Source of the DNA: Flavobacteriales bacterium
GTDB lineage: Bacteria > Bacteroidota > Bacteroidia > Flavobacteriales_D > Sanyastnellaceae
Length of the DNA: 64,000 nt
NCBI GenBank assembly: GCA_016722445.1
Contig: JADKIZ010000005.1
Location: forward strand, 62,001-126,000
Reading direction: 5' to 3'
Position 1 is the first letter of the stretch, and each line of letters starts with the position of its first letter. Positions 46,312 to 55,712 of the stretch are shown here, in pieces. The position numbers were made by a program, and so were the translations under genes. The notes beneath the pieces were generated by a model. That model made no database searches. It had not been told where the DNA came from and saw only the letters and a program-made list of their open reading frames with translations.

Positions 46312-47601
46312 ATGAGCAATGCCACCTCAACTGCGATCAGAGAGAAGCGTGTGTCTCACATGGCTGAAAACCTGATCGGTTCCGAAATCATCAAGCTTGC
46401 TGGAGAAATCCGACAATTGATGGCGCAAGGTGAAAAAATTTACAATTTCACCATTGGCGATTTCGACCCCCATATTTTCCCTATTCCGGTACCATTGCGA
46501 GATCGGATTATTGAGGCATACATCAACAACGAAACCAACTACCCCGCCGCAGATGGTATAGCTGAATTGCGCAAGGTGGTTTCGTCGCTCATTCATAAAT
46601 GGCAAAATTTGACCTACGCTGAAAATGAAATCCTCATTGCCGGTGGTGCGCGTCCGTTGATCTATGCCATTTACCAGGCCATACTCGATCCCGGTGACAC
46701 AGTGATTTTCCCGGTTCCATCCTGGAACAACAACCACTACACCCACCTTTCACACGCCAAACCTGTTTTTGTAGAAACCACGCCTGAAAATAATTTTATG
46801 CCAGGCGCTGCTGATATCGCCCCACACCTCAAAGGTGCAAGCCTTTTGGCACTCTGCTCTCCGCTCAATCCAACCGGAACAGTATTCACCAAAAATCAAT
46901 TGGAAGAAATCTGTGATCTGGTGATTGCGGAGAATAACAGCAGAAGTGAAAACGACAAGCCATTGTATGTGATGTATGATCAGATTTATTCTGCACTTAC
47001 CTATGGTGATACTCAACATTTCGATCCGGTTAACCTTCGCCCCGAAATGAAACCATATGTGATCTACGTGGATGGTATCTCAAAATCACTTGCTGCTACC
47101 GGCGTGCGTGTCGGCTGGTCATTCGGACCAAAAAAGGTGATTGATAAAATGAAGAGCATACTTGGTCACGTTGGTGCATGGTCTCCAAAAGCAGAACAAG
47201 TTGCCTCTGCTCATTTTCTCGCTGATGAACAAGCCGTGGATCAATTCATGTCTTCTTTCAAACACGAAGTAGTGCAGCGACTCAATGGTTTTTATGAAGG
47301 CATTCAATCCCTCAAAGCAGATGGTTTTGGTGTGGATGCCATTGCACCGATGGCCGCCATTTATCTCACCGTAAAATTTGATCTAAAAGGTTTGTCATCC
47401 CCAACTTTCGGTAAGATTGAAACAACAGAACAGACCACTGCTTTTCTCTTAAAAGAAGCGAAACTTGCACTCGTTCCTTTCAGCGCTTTTGGCGCCCCAA
47501 AAGACAGCAATTGGTATCGACTATCTGTAGGTACAGCTACAGTGGCAGACGTGCAATCAGCCATTGCAAGTCTTCGTCAAGCCTTATCCTCACTTTCGTA
47601 A
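46312..47601 (+). CDS. Pyridoxal-phosphate-dependent aminotransferase, class I/II
   Basis: A 429-residue fold-type I aminotransferase. It has IYNFTIGDFDP near the N-terminus, then NYPAADGIAELRKVV, ILIAGGARPLIYAIYQAILD, SPLNPTGTVF and the PLP lysine K258 in YVDGISKSLAATGVRVGWSFG. It is in the aspartate/aromatic aminotransferase group; the particular amino acid substrate cannot be told from sequence. The variant -7 box TACCTTCG (46266-46273) lies 38 bp upstream. It is followed on the same strand by manC after 80 bp. Confidence 0.88.
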   Translation: MSNATSTAIREKRVSHMAENLIGSEIIKLAGEIRQLMAQGEKIYNFTIGDFDPHIFPIPVPLRDRIIEAYINNETNYPAADGIAELRKVVSSLIHKWQNLTYAENEILIAGGARPLIYAIYQAILDPGDTVIFPVPSWNNNHYTHLSHAKPVFVETTPENNFMPGAADIAPHLKGASLLALCSPLNPTGTVFTKNQLEEICDLVIAENNSRSENDKPLYVMYDQIYSALTYGDTQHFDPVNLRPEMKPYVIYVDGISKSLAATGVRVGWSFGPKKVIDKMKSILGHVGAWSPKAEQVASAHFLADEQAVDQFMSSFKHEVVQRLNGFYEGIQSLKADGFGVDAIAPMAAIYLTVKFDLKGLSSPTFGKIETTEQTTAFLLKEAKLALVPFSAFGAPKDSNWYRLSVGTATVADVQSAIASLRQALSSLS

Positions 47602-47681
47602 GGAATTCACTTTCCTGTCGGATATTTGCAGCCCGTAAACCAAACCCATACCTTGGCACGGTTACGACCTAAAGGAAATTC

Positions 47682-48770
47682 ATGAACAAGAAGAACTACT
47701 GTGTAATCATGGCAGGCGGCATCGGATCCCGCTTTTGGCCAATGAGCCGTACGGCTTTCCCAAAACAGTTTCACGATATTCTCGGTGTTGGCCGAACTCT
47801 ACTTCAGATGACTTATGATCGCTTTCTGCCGGTATGCCCGACAGAAAACATCCTAGTGGTCACCAACGAGAGGTACAAATCACTCGTGCTGGAACAACTT
47901 CCCGGACTCAAGCCTGAACAAGTCCTCTGTGAACCTTATATGCGCAATACCGCGCCTTGTGTTGCCTACGCCGCATTCTGGATAGCCGAACGCGAGCCAG
48001 ATGCCAACATCATTGTGGCTCCCAGCGATCACTTGATCCTCAAGGATGATGAGTTCCGTAATATCATTGACATCAGTATCCGTCAAGCCAAAGCAAGCGG
48101 ACATCTTGTGACATTGGGTATCAAACCGACAAGACCCGACACCGGTTATGGTTATATCCAATGGGCAGATGTGAAAAACGACATCGATGAAAAGGTGAAA
48201 AAAGTGAAAACCTTCACCGAAAAACCAGATCTTGAACTGGCCAAAGATTTTCTCGACAGTGGTGACTTCTATTGGAATTCCGGCATTTTCATCTGGACAT
48301 TAAATTCGATCCTCAATGCATTCGAATTGTATCTACCCGAAATGTTCCGATCCTTCTCTGAAGGTCAGGGCGTGTATGGAACGGATGGTGAAAAGGCCTT
48401 TATCAATGCCATCTATCCGGCATGCGACAACATTTCCATCGACTACGGCATTATGGAAAAAGCAAAAAATGTGAATGTGGTACTGAGCGATTTCGGATGG
48501 AGTGATCTCGGAACATGGGGCTCATTGCATACACACCTCGCACATGATTCACACCAAAATGGTATCGTTGGTAAAAATGTAGTCCTCTACAATTGCGCCG
48601 ATAATGTGGTAAACATTCCGAATGATAAGCTGGCAGTGCTTCACGGCCTGAATGGATATATCGTTGTGGATACCGAAAACATACTACTGGTCTGCAAAAA
48701 AGAAGACGAACAAAAAATCAAACAATTCGTCAATGATGTGAAAATATCCAAGGGAGAATCTTGGACTTAA
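47682..48770 (+). CDS. manC: Mannose-1-phosphate guanylyltransferase
   Basis: A 362-residue nucleotidyltransferase with the signature AGGIGSRFWPMSRTAFPKQF (11-30), then EPYMRNTAPCVAYAA, VAPSDHLI, DTGYGYIQW, FTEKPDLELAKDFL and YWNSGIFIW. It makes GDP-mannose from mannose-1-phosphate and GTP, the precursor for mannose and fucose in surface glycans. It lacks the C-terminal phosphomannose isomerase domain of the bifunctional type, as usual in Bacteroidota. It may feed the polysaccharide genes at both ends of the window, though it is not clustered with them. Confidence 0.93.
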   Translation: MNKKNYCVIMAGGIGSRFWPMSRTAFPKQFHDILGVGRTLLQMTYDRFLPVCPTENILVVTNERYKSLVLEQLPGLKPEQVLCEPYMRNTAPCVAYAAFWIAEREPDANIIVAPSDHLILKDDEFRNIIDISIRQAKASGHLVTLGIKPTRPDTGYGYIQWADVKNDIDEKVKKVKTFTEKPDLELAKDFLDSGDFYWNSGIFIWTLNSILNAFELYLPEMFRSFSEGQGVYGTDGEKAFINAIYPACDNISIDYGIMEKAKNVNVVLSDFGWSDLGTWGSLHTHLAHDSHQNGIVGKNVVLYNCADNVVNIPNDKLAVLHGLNGYIVVDTENILLVCKKEDEQKIKQFVNDVKISKGESWT

Positions 48771-48804
48771 GAATAAGACGACATCACTTTGTTCTGGTCA
48801 CAGA

Positions 48805-48837
48805 CAAGTAATGAACATTGCCTTCATTCATTACTTG
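48805..48837 (+). terminator. Inverted repeat between manC and the convergent gene, possible terminator
   Basis: CAAGTAATGAA (48805-48815) and TTCATTACTTG (48827-48837) form a perfect 11-bp stem. On the plus strand a T6 run follows after 8 bp, so it may end manC transcripts. The right arm overlaps the stop codon of the minus-strand gene. Confidence 0.5.
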
Positions 48838-49334
48838 CCGGTAGTTTTTTGAATTGGCTCATAAAGCGAAATGATCAACATCGATTTTCCTTCGCGCTGA
48901 TCAGTGGCGATCACCACTTCAGGATTCTTAGCCCGTACTGAAGCATCATTGCTTCGGTGCACGTAATGGATCAATTTTTTACCCGAATCAGTTCGATCTG
49001 ACCGTTTAAATTGCTCCACTGGCATCGCCGAAGCTAACTGACCCGCCATACGGTTCATGATCTGGTTAGCGGTACCCTCCGATTCTGTAAACCTGATGAG
49101 ATCGATCACATGTACGCCCTTTTCAAGGTCGTACCGGATGCTGCATCGGTCAAAATCCCCCACAGCAGTCTCAAACTGCCATTTGCCTGTTTCAGGATCA
49201 CGCATTTGGTCAAGTCCCATATAGCTTTTAGCAAAGGCCATTCGGAAAAAATCCACAAATTCGTATTGCTGGTCGGGATTGATCTGGGCTACCGTAAGCG
49301 CAGACAAGAGAAATGAAGAAATCAGTAGTTTCAT
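48831..49334 (-). CDS. Hypothetical exported protein
   Basis: From the Met at 49334 (MKLLISSFLLSALTVAQINP, a signal peptide) it is 167 residues; a longer frame reaches 49379, but the shorter start gives a clean signal. The mature part has no recognised motif (QYEFVDFFRMAFAKSYMGL, HVIDLIRFTESEGTANQIMN). It is likely periplasmic. It lies between manC (convergent) and clpX (divergent, 138 bp). Function unknown. Confidence 0.6.
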   Translation of the reverse strand: MKLLISSFLLSALTVAQINPDQQYEFVDFFRMAFAKSYMGLDQMRDPETGKWQFETAVGDFDRCSIRYDLEKGVHVIDLIRFTESEGTANQIMNRMAGQLASAMPVEQFKRSDRTDSGKKLIHYVHRSNDASVRAKNPEVVIATDQREGKSMLIISLYEPIQKTTGK

Positions 49335-49430
49335 AAGATAAGATTCGTTTTCGACCCCCGATACGACAATTCCAGCCAAAGGTTTCGGGTTTCATAACTG
49401 AAGTCATATCCGTGCTGGCACGCAATGGCT

Positions 49431-49438
49431 TATATTTG
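49431..49438 (+). promoter_or_regulatory. -7 promoter element (TATATTTG) for clpX
   Basis: TATATTTG matches TAnnTTTG and lies 34 bp before the ATG at 49473. This supports 49473 as the start rather than the in-frame ATG at 49425, which is upstream of the promoter element. Confidence 0.5.
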
Positions 49439-49472
49439 CGATTCAACCCACGATCGGGTAATATCACTGTTC

Positions 49473-50701
49473 ATGAAAGAGATATCGTGTTCCTTCTGCG
49501 GAAGAAAGAAAAGTGAAGTGTCGATCCTCATTGCCGGCATCAGCGGACACATTTGTGACGATTGCGCATCACAGGCTCATCAGATCATCAGCGAAGAATC
49601 GCGTGCTGCTAAAAATGATCCCAAGGCAGATCTGAACCTGCAGGTGCTGAAACCTATGGAAATCAAAAAATTTCTGGATGATTTCGTCATTGGTCAAGAT
49701 GAAGCCAAAAAATTTCTCAGTGTTGCGGTCTATAACCACTACAAACGAATTACCCAATACACCAAAAAAGACAATATCGATTCCGTTGAGATTGAAAAAT
49801 CCAATGTGATTCTCGTGGGAGAAACCGGTACTGGCAAAACACTTTTGGCCAAAACCATCGCTAAGATGCTCAATGTGCCTTTTGCCATTGCAGATGCCAC
49901 AGTCCTTACCGAAGCTGGTTACGTGGGTGAAGATGTAGAAAGCATTCTCTCCAGATTGCTTCAGGATGCTGACTTCGATGTAGCCCGCGCAGAACGCGGC
50001 ATTGTTTTCATTGATGAAATTGATAAAATTGCTCGTAAAAGCGATAACCCTAGCATCACCCGTGATGTCAGTGGTGAAGGTGTTCAACAAGCCATGTTGA
50101 AACTACTTGAAGGTTCTATTGTGAGTGTTCCACCACAAGGCGGACGCAAGCACCCTGAACAAAAGCTGATTCAGGTGAATACAAAAAACATTCTCTTCAT
50201 CTGCGGTGGTGCATTTGATGGTATTGAAAGATTAATCGATAGAAGGATCAATACTTCTGCGATTGGCTACAACAGCAGTTCCCATCGCACCCAACAAATC
50301 AACTTACTCCAGTATATCTCACCACTCGACTTGAAAAAATTCGGATTGATTCCGGAATTGATTGGCCGATTCCCGGTGATTACCTATCTCGATCCACTGG
50401 ATGAAGAGACGCTGCGCAGAATCCTCACAGAACCGAAAAATGCTTTGATCAAACAATACGTTCGATTGTTCGATCTGGATGGTGTAAAACTAACTTTCGA
50501 TAAAAAGTACTCGACTTTATCGTAGAAAAAGCCATCGAATACAAACTCGGAGCACGCGGACTTCGCTCCATTTGCGAGGCGATCATGACCGATGCCATGT
50601 TTGAGCTTCCATCCAATGCGGAGAAGGAATTCAAAATCACGCTGCCATACGCCAAAGAGAAGTTTTCGAAGAGCAAATTGAGCCAGTTGAAGGCGGCGTA
50701 A
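49473..50701 (+). CDS. clpX: ATP-dependent Clp protease ATP-binding subunit ClpX, frameshifted (probable 1-base deletion)
   Basis: Reconstructed length is 409 residues, normal for ClpX. The zinc-binding domain has C6, C9, C28 and C31 (CSFCGRKK, CDDC). The AAA+ part has Walker A GETGTGKT (116-123) and Walker B IVFIDEID (D181, E182). Pore and sensor regions follow (GRFPVITYLDPLDEETLRRIL). The frame stops early at 50523-50525. Restoring one A in the run at 50502-50506 (A5 to A6) continues through FDKKVLDFIVEKAIEYKLGA and LRSICEAIMTDAMFELPS to the stop at 50699-50701. ClpX unfolds substrates for ClpP. A hairpin terminator follows at 50826. Confidence 0.93.
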
Positions 50702-50825
50702 AACATCACGCTTCGTCTGTTCATAAACTGAGTTCCATCGTTCATAATCCAAACCGATTATTATCGCTTCAGACTTGTGTCGTTTGCTACGTTTGCCCTG
50801 AAACGATTTTTACATGATTGCAGGG

Positions 50826-50865
50826 CTGCCGTATTCAGAAATGATACGGCAGTTTTGCTTTTTAT
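50826..50865 (+). terminator. Intrinsic terminator downstream of clpX
   Basis: CTGCCGTAT (50826-50834) pairs with ATACGGCAG (50844-50852), a 9-bp stem with a 9-base loop, followed by TTTTGCTTTTTAT. It is a good rho-independent terminator about 125 bp after the reconstructed clpX stop and before mutS. Confidence 0.85.
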
Positions 50866-50930
50866 CCCAATAAAAAACTGGACAAATTTTCTATAAAGAC
50901 TGAAATTACATTCGTAATTTCCCTCGCAGT

Positions 50931-53585
50931 ATGAGCAAATCTGGGGACATGATAGCAGAGAAAGAAAACGCGGTGGTGGAAACCCCCTTGATGAAACAAT
51001 ACAATGCCATCAAGGCCAAATATCCTGATGCACTTTTGTTGTTTCGGGTCGGCGATTTTTACGAAACTTTTGGCGAAGATGCCATCAAAGCATCACAAGT
51101 ATTGGGCATCGTTCTTACGCGAAGAAAAAACGGCTCAGCTGCATACATCGAATTGGCTGGGTTTCCGCATCATTCGCTGGATACCTATCTACCTAAGCTT
51201 GTTCGTGCAGGTAACAGGGTTGCTATTTGCGACCAACTCGAAGATCCAAAACTGACCAAAAAAATCGTCAAACGTGGTATTACTGAATTGGTCACTCCTG
51301 GTGTTTCCTACAACGATAAAACCATCGAATCACGCAGCAATAATTTTCTAGCCGCGGTTTGTATGCAAGGTCATTTTTATGGTGTATCGTTCTTAGATAT
51401 ATCCACCGGTGAATTCCTCACCGCACAAGGCAATGCAGAATACATCGATAAATTATTGCAGGGTTTCAGACCAAACGAAGTATTGTTTCAAAAACAACAC
51501 GAAAAACAATTCAAAGAAACTTTTGGAGATAAATTTTTCACATTTCGCTTGGATGATTGGGTGTTTACACGTGATTTTGGATATGAAATTCTGAACAAAC
51601 ATTTTGATACCAAAAATCTCAAAGGATTTGGTATCGATGAAATGGAGTATGGCGTGATTGCAGCCGGAGCAGTACTTCATTATCTGGCAGAAACACAACA
51701 CGACAAAGTCGCTCACATCTCCCGCATTTCAAGGATAGAAGAAGATAGCCACGTTTGGCTGGATCGCTTCACCATACGAAATCTTGAATTGGTATCCAGC
51801 CCGAATGATCAGGCAACTACCCTACTTCATATTCTGGATCAAACCGTGACACCCATGGGCTCAAGGTTATTGCGCCGCTGGTTGTTACTCCCATTGAAAG
51901 ATGTCAGACAAATTGAAAAAAGACACGAGGCAGTTTCTTTTTTCAGTTCAAAAATTGATGACATCGAAAAGTCATATGGCGAGTTAAAACATGTGGGTGA
52001 TCTAGAAAGACTTATTTCACGGGTGGCGGTAGGTAGAGTCACACCACGTGAACTACAACATATTCGCCGGGCTCTGGATGTGATCGCTCCACTGAAAATC
52101 TATGCTGAAAACAGTGGGTCAGAAAGTCTTGCAGCACTAGGTGCACAGCTCAATGCGTGCACTCCTGTGCGGGATCGAATAGCACGAGAACTACATGCCG
52201 ATGCGCCTATCGCTTTGAATAAAGGAAGCGTTATTGCCGATGGCATCCATGTAGAATTGGATGAATTGCGCCAACTCGCTTTCCATGGTAAAGATTATTT
52301 GCAACAAGTACAGGAAAGAGAAAGCGAAAGAACTGGAATACCCTCGTTGAAAATTTCATTCAACAATGTCTTTGGATATTATCTGGAAGTAAGAAATACT
52401 CATAAGGATAAAGTTCCTGCCGACTGGATTCGCAAACAAACACTCACTCAAGCGGAGCGATACATCACCGAAGAACTCAAGGTATACGAACAAAAAATTC
52501 TCGGTGCTGAAGAAAAAATTGCTTCCATCGAATTCAAATTGTTCAATGATCTTGTCGCTGCGGTGGCTGATTTTACCGCCGCCATTCAATTGAATGCACA
52601 AGTTCTTGCACAAATGGATGTGTTGATGAGCCTCGCCAAAGTGGCCGTTAAAAACGGTTATGTGAAGCCAACAGTGAATGATACCAAAGTCTTGAAAATA
52701 CTTGAAGGTAGACATCCTGTGATTGAACACTCCCTGCCTCACGGTGAGGAGTATGTCAGCAACGACATCTATCTCGATAATGACACACAGCAGGTGATGA
52801 TGATCACTGGTCCGAATATGTCTGGTAAAAGCGCTGTGCTGCGCCAGACAGCTCTCATTGTTCTCATGGCCCAGATGGGTAGTTTCGTTCCTGCGAAAGC
52901 GGCGGATATCGGAATCATCGATAAGGTTTTTACCCGCGTTGGAGCAAGTGATAATATCAGCAGTGGCGAATCCACCTTCATGGTTGAAATGAATGAAACA
53001 GCCAGCATCCTCAACAATCTATCGGATCGCAGTCTCGTATTGTTGGATGAAATTGGTCGCGGTACATCGACTTATGACGGGGTGAGTATTGCTTGGTCGA
53101 TAGCAGAGTACATTCATGAAAACACCAGAGCGCGCGCCAAAACATTGTTTGCGACGCACTATCATGAATTGAATGAAATGACATCCTTGTTTGATCGCGT
53201 GAAAAATTATAACGTCAGCGTGAAGGAAGTCGGTAACAAAGTGATCTTCCTGCGCAAACTTTCACCGGGAGGAAGTAATCACAGCTTTGGTATTCACGTG
53301 GCTAAAATGGCTGGCATGCCAACGAAAGTGATCGAACGTGCCAAAGACATACTACAACACCTCGAAAAATCACATTCGCGCGAAAGCCTTTCCGAAAGCA
53401 AGACTCCGGATGTGGCCAAAGCCGCCAAAGAAACACAAGTCGGTCAGCTCAGCTTTTTCCAACTAGACGATCCTGCGCTCGCACAAATCAGAGAAGAGAT
53501 CACCAATCTCGATCTCAACACCATCACACCTATTGAGGCTTTGATGAAGTTGAATGAGATTAGGAAAATTGTTACCGGGAGATAA
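50931..53585 (+). CDS. mutS: DNA mismatch repair protein MutS
   Basis: An 884-residue MutS with the N-terminal mismatch-binding domain (TPLMKQYNAIKAKYPDALLL followed by FRVGDFYETFGEDA), the FxE motif in this stretch, the core/clamp region, and the ATPase with Walker A GPNMSGKS (627-634), STFMVEMNETASIL and Walker B LVLLDEIGRGTSTYDG, followed by ATHYHELNEM. It recognises base mismatches and starts repair with MutL. Length and start agree with MutS1. TACATTCG, a variant -7 element, ends 16 bp before the ATG. It stands alone; the convergent accC follows. Confidence 0.97.
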   Translation: MSKSGDMIAEKENAVVETPLMKQYNAIKAKYPDALLLFRVGDFYETFGEDAIKASQVLGIVLTRRKNGSAAYIELAGFPHHSLDTYLPKLVRAGNRVAICDQLEDPKLTKKIVKRGITELVTPGVSYNDKTIESRSNNFLAAVCMQGHFYGVSFLDISTGEFLTAQGNAEYIDKLLQGFRPNEVLFQKQHEKQFKETFGDKFFTFRLDDWVFTRDFGYEILNKHFDTKNLKGFGIDEMEYGVIAAGAVLHYLAETQHDKVAHISRISRIEEDSHVWLDRFTIRNLELVSSPNDQATTLLHILDQTVTPMGSRLLRRWLLLPLKDVRQIEKRHEAVSFFSSKIDDIEKSYGELKHVGDLERLISRVAVGRVTPRELQHIRRALDVIAPLKIYAENSGSESLAALGAQLNACTPVRDRIARELHADAPIALNKGSVIADGIHVELDELRQLAFHGKDYLQQVQERESERTGIPSLKISFNNVFGYYLEVRNTHKDKVPADWIRKQTLTQAERYITEELKVYEQKILGAEEKIASIEFKLFNDLVAAVADFTAAIQLNAQVLAQMDVLMSLAKVAVKNGYVKPTVNDTKVLKILEGRHPVIEHSLPHGEEYVSNDIYLDNDTQQVMMITGPNMSGKSAVLRQTALIVLMAQMGSFVPAKAADIGIIDKVFTRVGASDNISSGESTFMVEMNETASILNNLSDRSLVLLDEIGRGTSTYDGVSIAWSIAEYIHENTRARAKTLFATHYHELNEMTSLFDRVKNYNVSVKEVGNKVIFLRKLSPGGSNHSFGIHVAKMAGMPTKVIERAKDILQHLEKSHSRESLSESKTPDVAKAAKETQVGQLSFFQLDDPALAQIREEITNLDLNTITPIEALMKLNEIRKIVTGR

Positions 53586-53602
53586 TCTTGATAAAATTCA
53601 AA

Positions 53603-53672
53603 ATTTAAGATTTAAAATTTAATACTCCACTGCGCGCATTCATGAATTACCGTGTATGCAGCAATCTTAAAT
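53603..53672. terminator. AT-rich inverted repeat between mutS and accC, possible bidirectional terminator
   Basis: ATTTAAGATT (53603-53612) and AATCTTAAAT (53663-53672) are perfect 10-bp arms 50 bp apart, in an AT-rich gap between two convergent genes. The long spacer makes it a weak hairpin; it could still serve both directions. Confidence 0.35.
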
Positions 53673-53692
53673 ATTAAATATTAAATTTCCAA

Positions 53693-55026
53693 TCACATCT
53701 CAAACGTTTCCATAAACTTCGTTGTGAAATCGCCTTCTCTGAATTTCGCGTCTTTCATCAATTTTTGATGGAATGGAATAGTGGTTTTGATACCTTCGAT
53801 GATATACTCATCCAAGGCGCGCTCCATTTTGGTAATAGCTTCTTCACGGGTCTGCGCTACTACAATGAGTTTCGAAATCATTGAATCATAATATGGCGGA
53901 ATAACATACCCAGCATACGCATGGGTATCAAGCCTTACTCCGTGACCACCTGGTGAATGATATGATGTGATCTTACCGGGACTCGGTGCGAAATTTTTGT
54001 ATGGATCTTCCGCATTGATACGACATTGAATCGCATGCATCTTCGGATAATAGTTCCGTCCAGAAATCGGATCACCTGCCGCAAGTTTGATTTGTTCTTT
54101 TACGAGGTCGTAATTGATTACTTCTTCTGTAATCGTATGCTCCACTTGAATCCGCGTATTCATTTCCATGAAATAGAAATCGCGGTTTTTATCTACTAGA
54201 AATTCCACTGTACCTACTCCTTCATACTTTACTGCTTCAGCTGCTTTGATGGCAGCCTGACCCATTTTCTCTCGGAGTTCATCGGTCATGTATGGAGAAG
54301 GTGTTTCTTCTATCAATTTCTGGTGACGACGTTGAATGGAACAATCACGTTCACTGAGGTGACAAGCTTTTCCATATTGGTCGCCCGCAATTTGTATTTC
54401 GATGTGTCGTGGCTCTTCCACGAACTTCTCCATGTACATGCCATCGTTTCCAAATGCTGCTGCCGCTTCACGACGGGTCTTTTCCCACGCATCACGCACA
54501 TCATCATCGTTCTTGCAAACACGCATACCCTTACCACCGCCGCCGGCAGTGGCCTTCATCATGATCGGGTATTTAATTTTATTTGCGATTTCCAACGCTT
54601 CTTCAAGACTTTCAAGCAAACCATCGCTACCAGGAATGGTAGGTACACCTGCATCTTTCATCGTTTGTTTAGCACTGGATTTATCACCCATGGCATCAAT
54701 CATCTCAGGTGAGGCCCCGATAAACTTGATACCGTTTTCTTTACAAACCTTAGAGAATGTGGCGTTTTCTGACAAAAACCCATAACCAGGATGTATCGCA
54801 TCCGCATTGGTAATTTCCGCAGCAGCGATGATATTTGGGATTTTGAGATAGGAGTCTTTACTTGGAGGAGGACCAATACACACCGCTTCATCGGCAAAAC
54901 GCACATGAAGGCTGTCACGGTCTGCCGTAGAATATACGGCCACGGTAGCGATACCCATCTCCTTGCAGGTGCGGATCACACGAAGTGCAATCTCTCCCCT
55001 GTTCGCTATCAATATCTTTTAAACAT
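53693..55026 (-). CDS. accC: Biotin carboxylase subunit of acetyl-CoA carboxylase (start broken by a probable 1-base deletion)
   Basis: About 444 residues, ATP-grasp biotin carboxylase. It has IANRGEIALRVIRTCKEMGI at the N-terminus, GYGFLSENATF, then KATAGGGGKGMRVCKN, SERDCSIQRRHQKLIEE, MEMNTRIQVEHTITE and ending FTTKFMETF. It carboxylates biotin on AccB, the first step of malonyl-CoA formation. As sequenced, the expected ATG at 55024-55026 reads MFKRY and stops, while the conserved frame only opens at a TTG at 55012. Adding one A to the A4 run (plus strand T4 at 55017-55020) gives MFKKILIANRGE, the usual start of AccC. It follows accB and fabH on the same strand. Confidence 0.93.
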
Positions 55027-55091
55027 ATTGTTTCCGGATTGATTGAATTAACCTGTGCGAACAAGATCATGTTGTCCTGAATCAGGCTTTA

Positions 55092-55661
55092 TCAGGCTGG
55101 TTCAACAAGGAAAAGCGGCTGATCGTATTCGATCGGTGTACTGTCATTCACCAGCACTTTCACAATTTTACCACTTACCTCTGATTCAATTTCATTGAAG
55201 AGTTTCATGGCTTCGATGATACAAACTGTATCTCCTTGTTTAATTGTGCTTCCCACTTCTACAAACGGTGGTTTATCCGGAGACGATGAACGATAGAATG
55301 TTCCGATCATCGGAGATTTCACTTCAACGAGGTTGCCTTTTGGTTCCTCGGCTTTTGCAGCAGGTGCAGCGGCAGGTGCTGGCGCGGCTACTGTAGTGGC
55401 AGCAGGCGCAGGTGCAGCCACTTGTGGCACAGCTACCTGAATCACTTCCTGAACTCTGCCTTTTGTGTCCTGAGCTTTGATGGTGATGCGAAAATCTTTC
55501 TGCTCGAGAGATACCTCGCTTACCCCACTTTTTGCAACGAACTTGATGAGTTCCTGAATTTGCGCTAAGTTCATATCCATTGTTTCATTGAGTATATCTG
55601 CTTCCTTTTCGGTTACAGCAACATCATTTGTTGATGTTTTTGGTTTCGATGCTTTTGCCAA
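55092..55661 (-). CDS. accB: Biotin carboxyl carrier protein of acetyl-CoA carboxylase
   Basis: A 189-residue BCCP. Its N-terminal part contains MNLAQIQELIKFVAKSGVSE, a middle Ala/Pro-rich linker (residues 78-103) follows, then a C-terminal biotinyl domain with EAMKLFNEIE; K153 is the biotin-attachment lysine. The N-terminus is about 28 residues longer than the compact form, and a start at Met28 or Met30 is also possible. It carries the biotin that AccC carboxylates, for fatty acid synthesis. It is 51 bp after fabH and 65 bp before accC; this fabH-accB-accC order is common in Bacteroidota. Confidence 0.93.
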   Translation of the reverse strand: MAKASKPKTSTNDVAVTEKEADILNETMDMNLAQIQELIKFVAKSGVSEVSLEQKDFRITIKAQDTKGRVQEVIQVAVPQVAAPAPAATTVAAPAPAAAPAAKAEEPKGNLVEVKSPMIGTFYRSSSPDKPPFVEVGSTIKQGDTVCIIEAMKLFNEIESEVSGKIVKVLVNDSTPIEYDQPLFLVEPA

Positions 55662-55712
55662 ATGTATAAGAATTCAAATGTTAAACGCTGTTTCAGTCGA
55701 TTTTTCCGAAAA

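Noticed and set aside
50502..50506. Programmed ribosomal frameshifting in clpX
   Set aside because: The site has no slippery heptamer with a downstream structure that I can see, ClpX is not known to use it, and the same type of break occurs in unrelated genes in this window.
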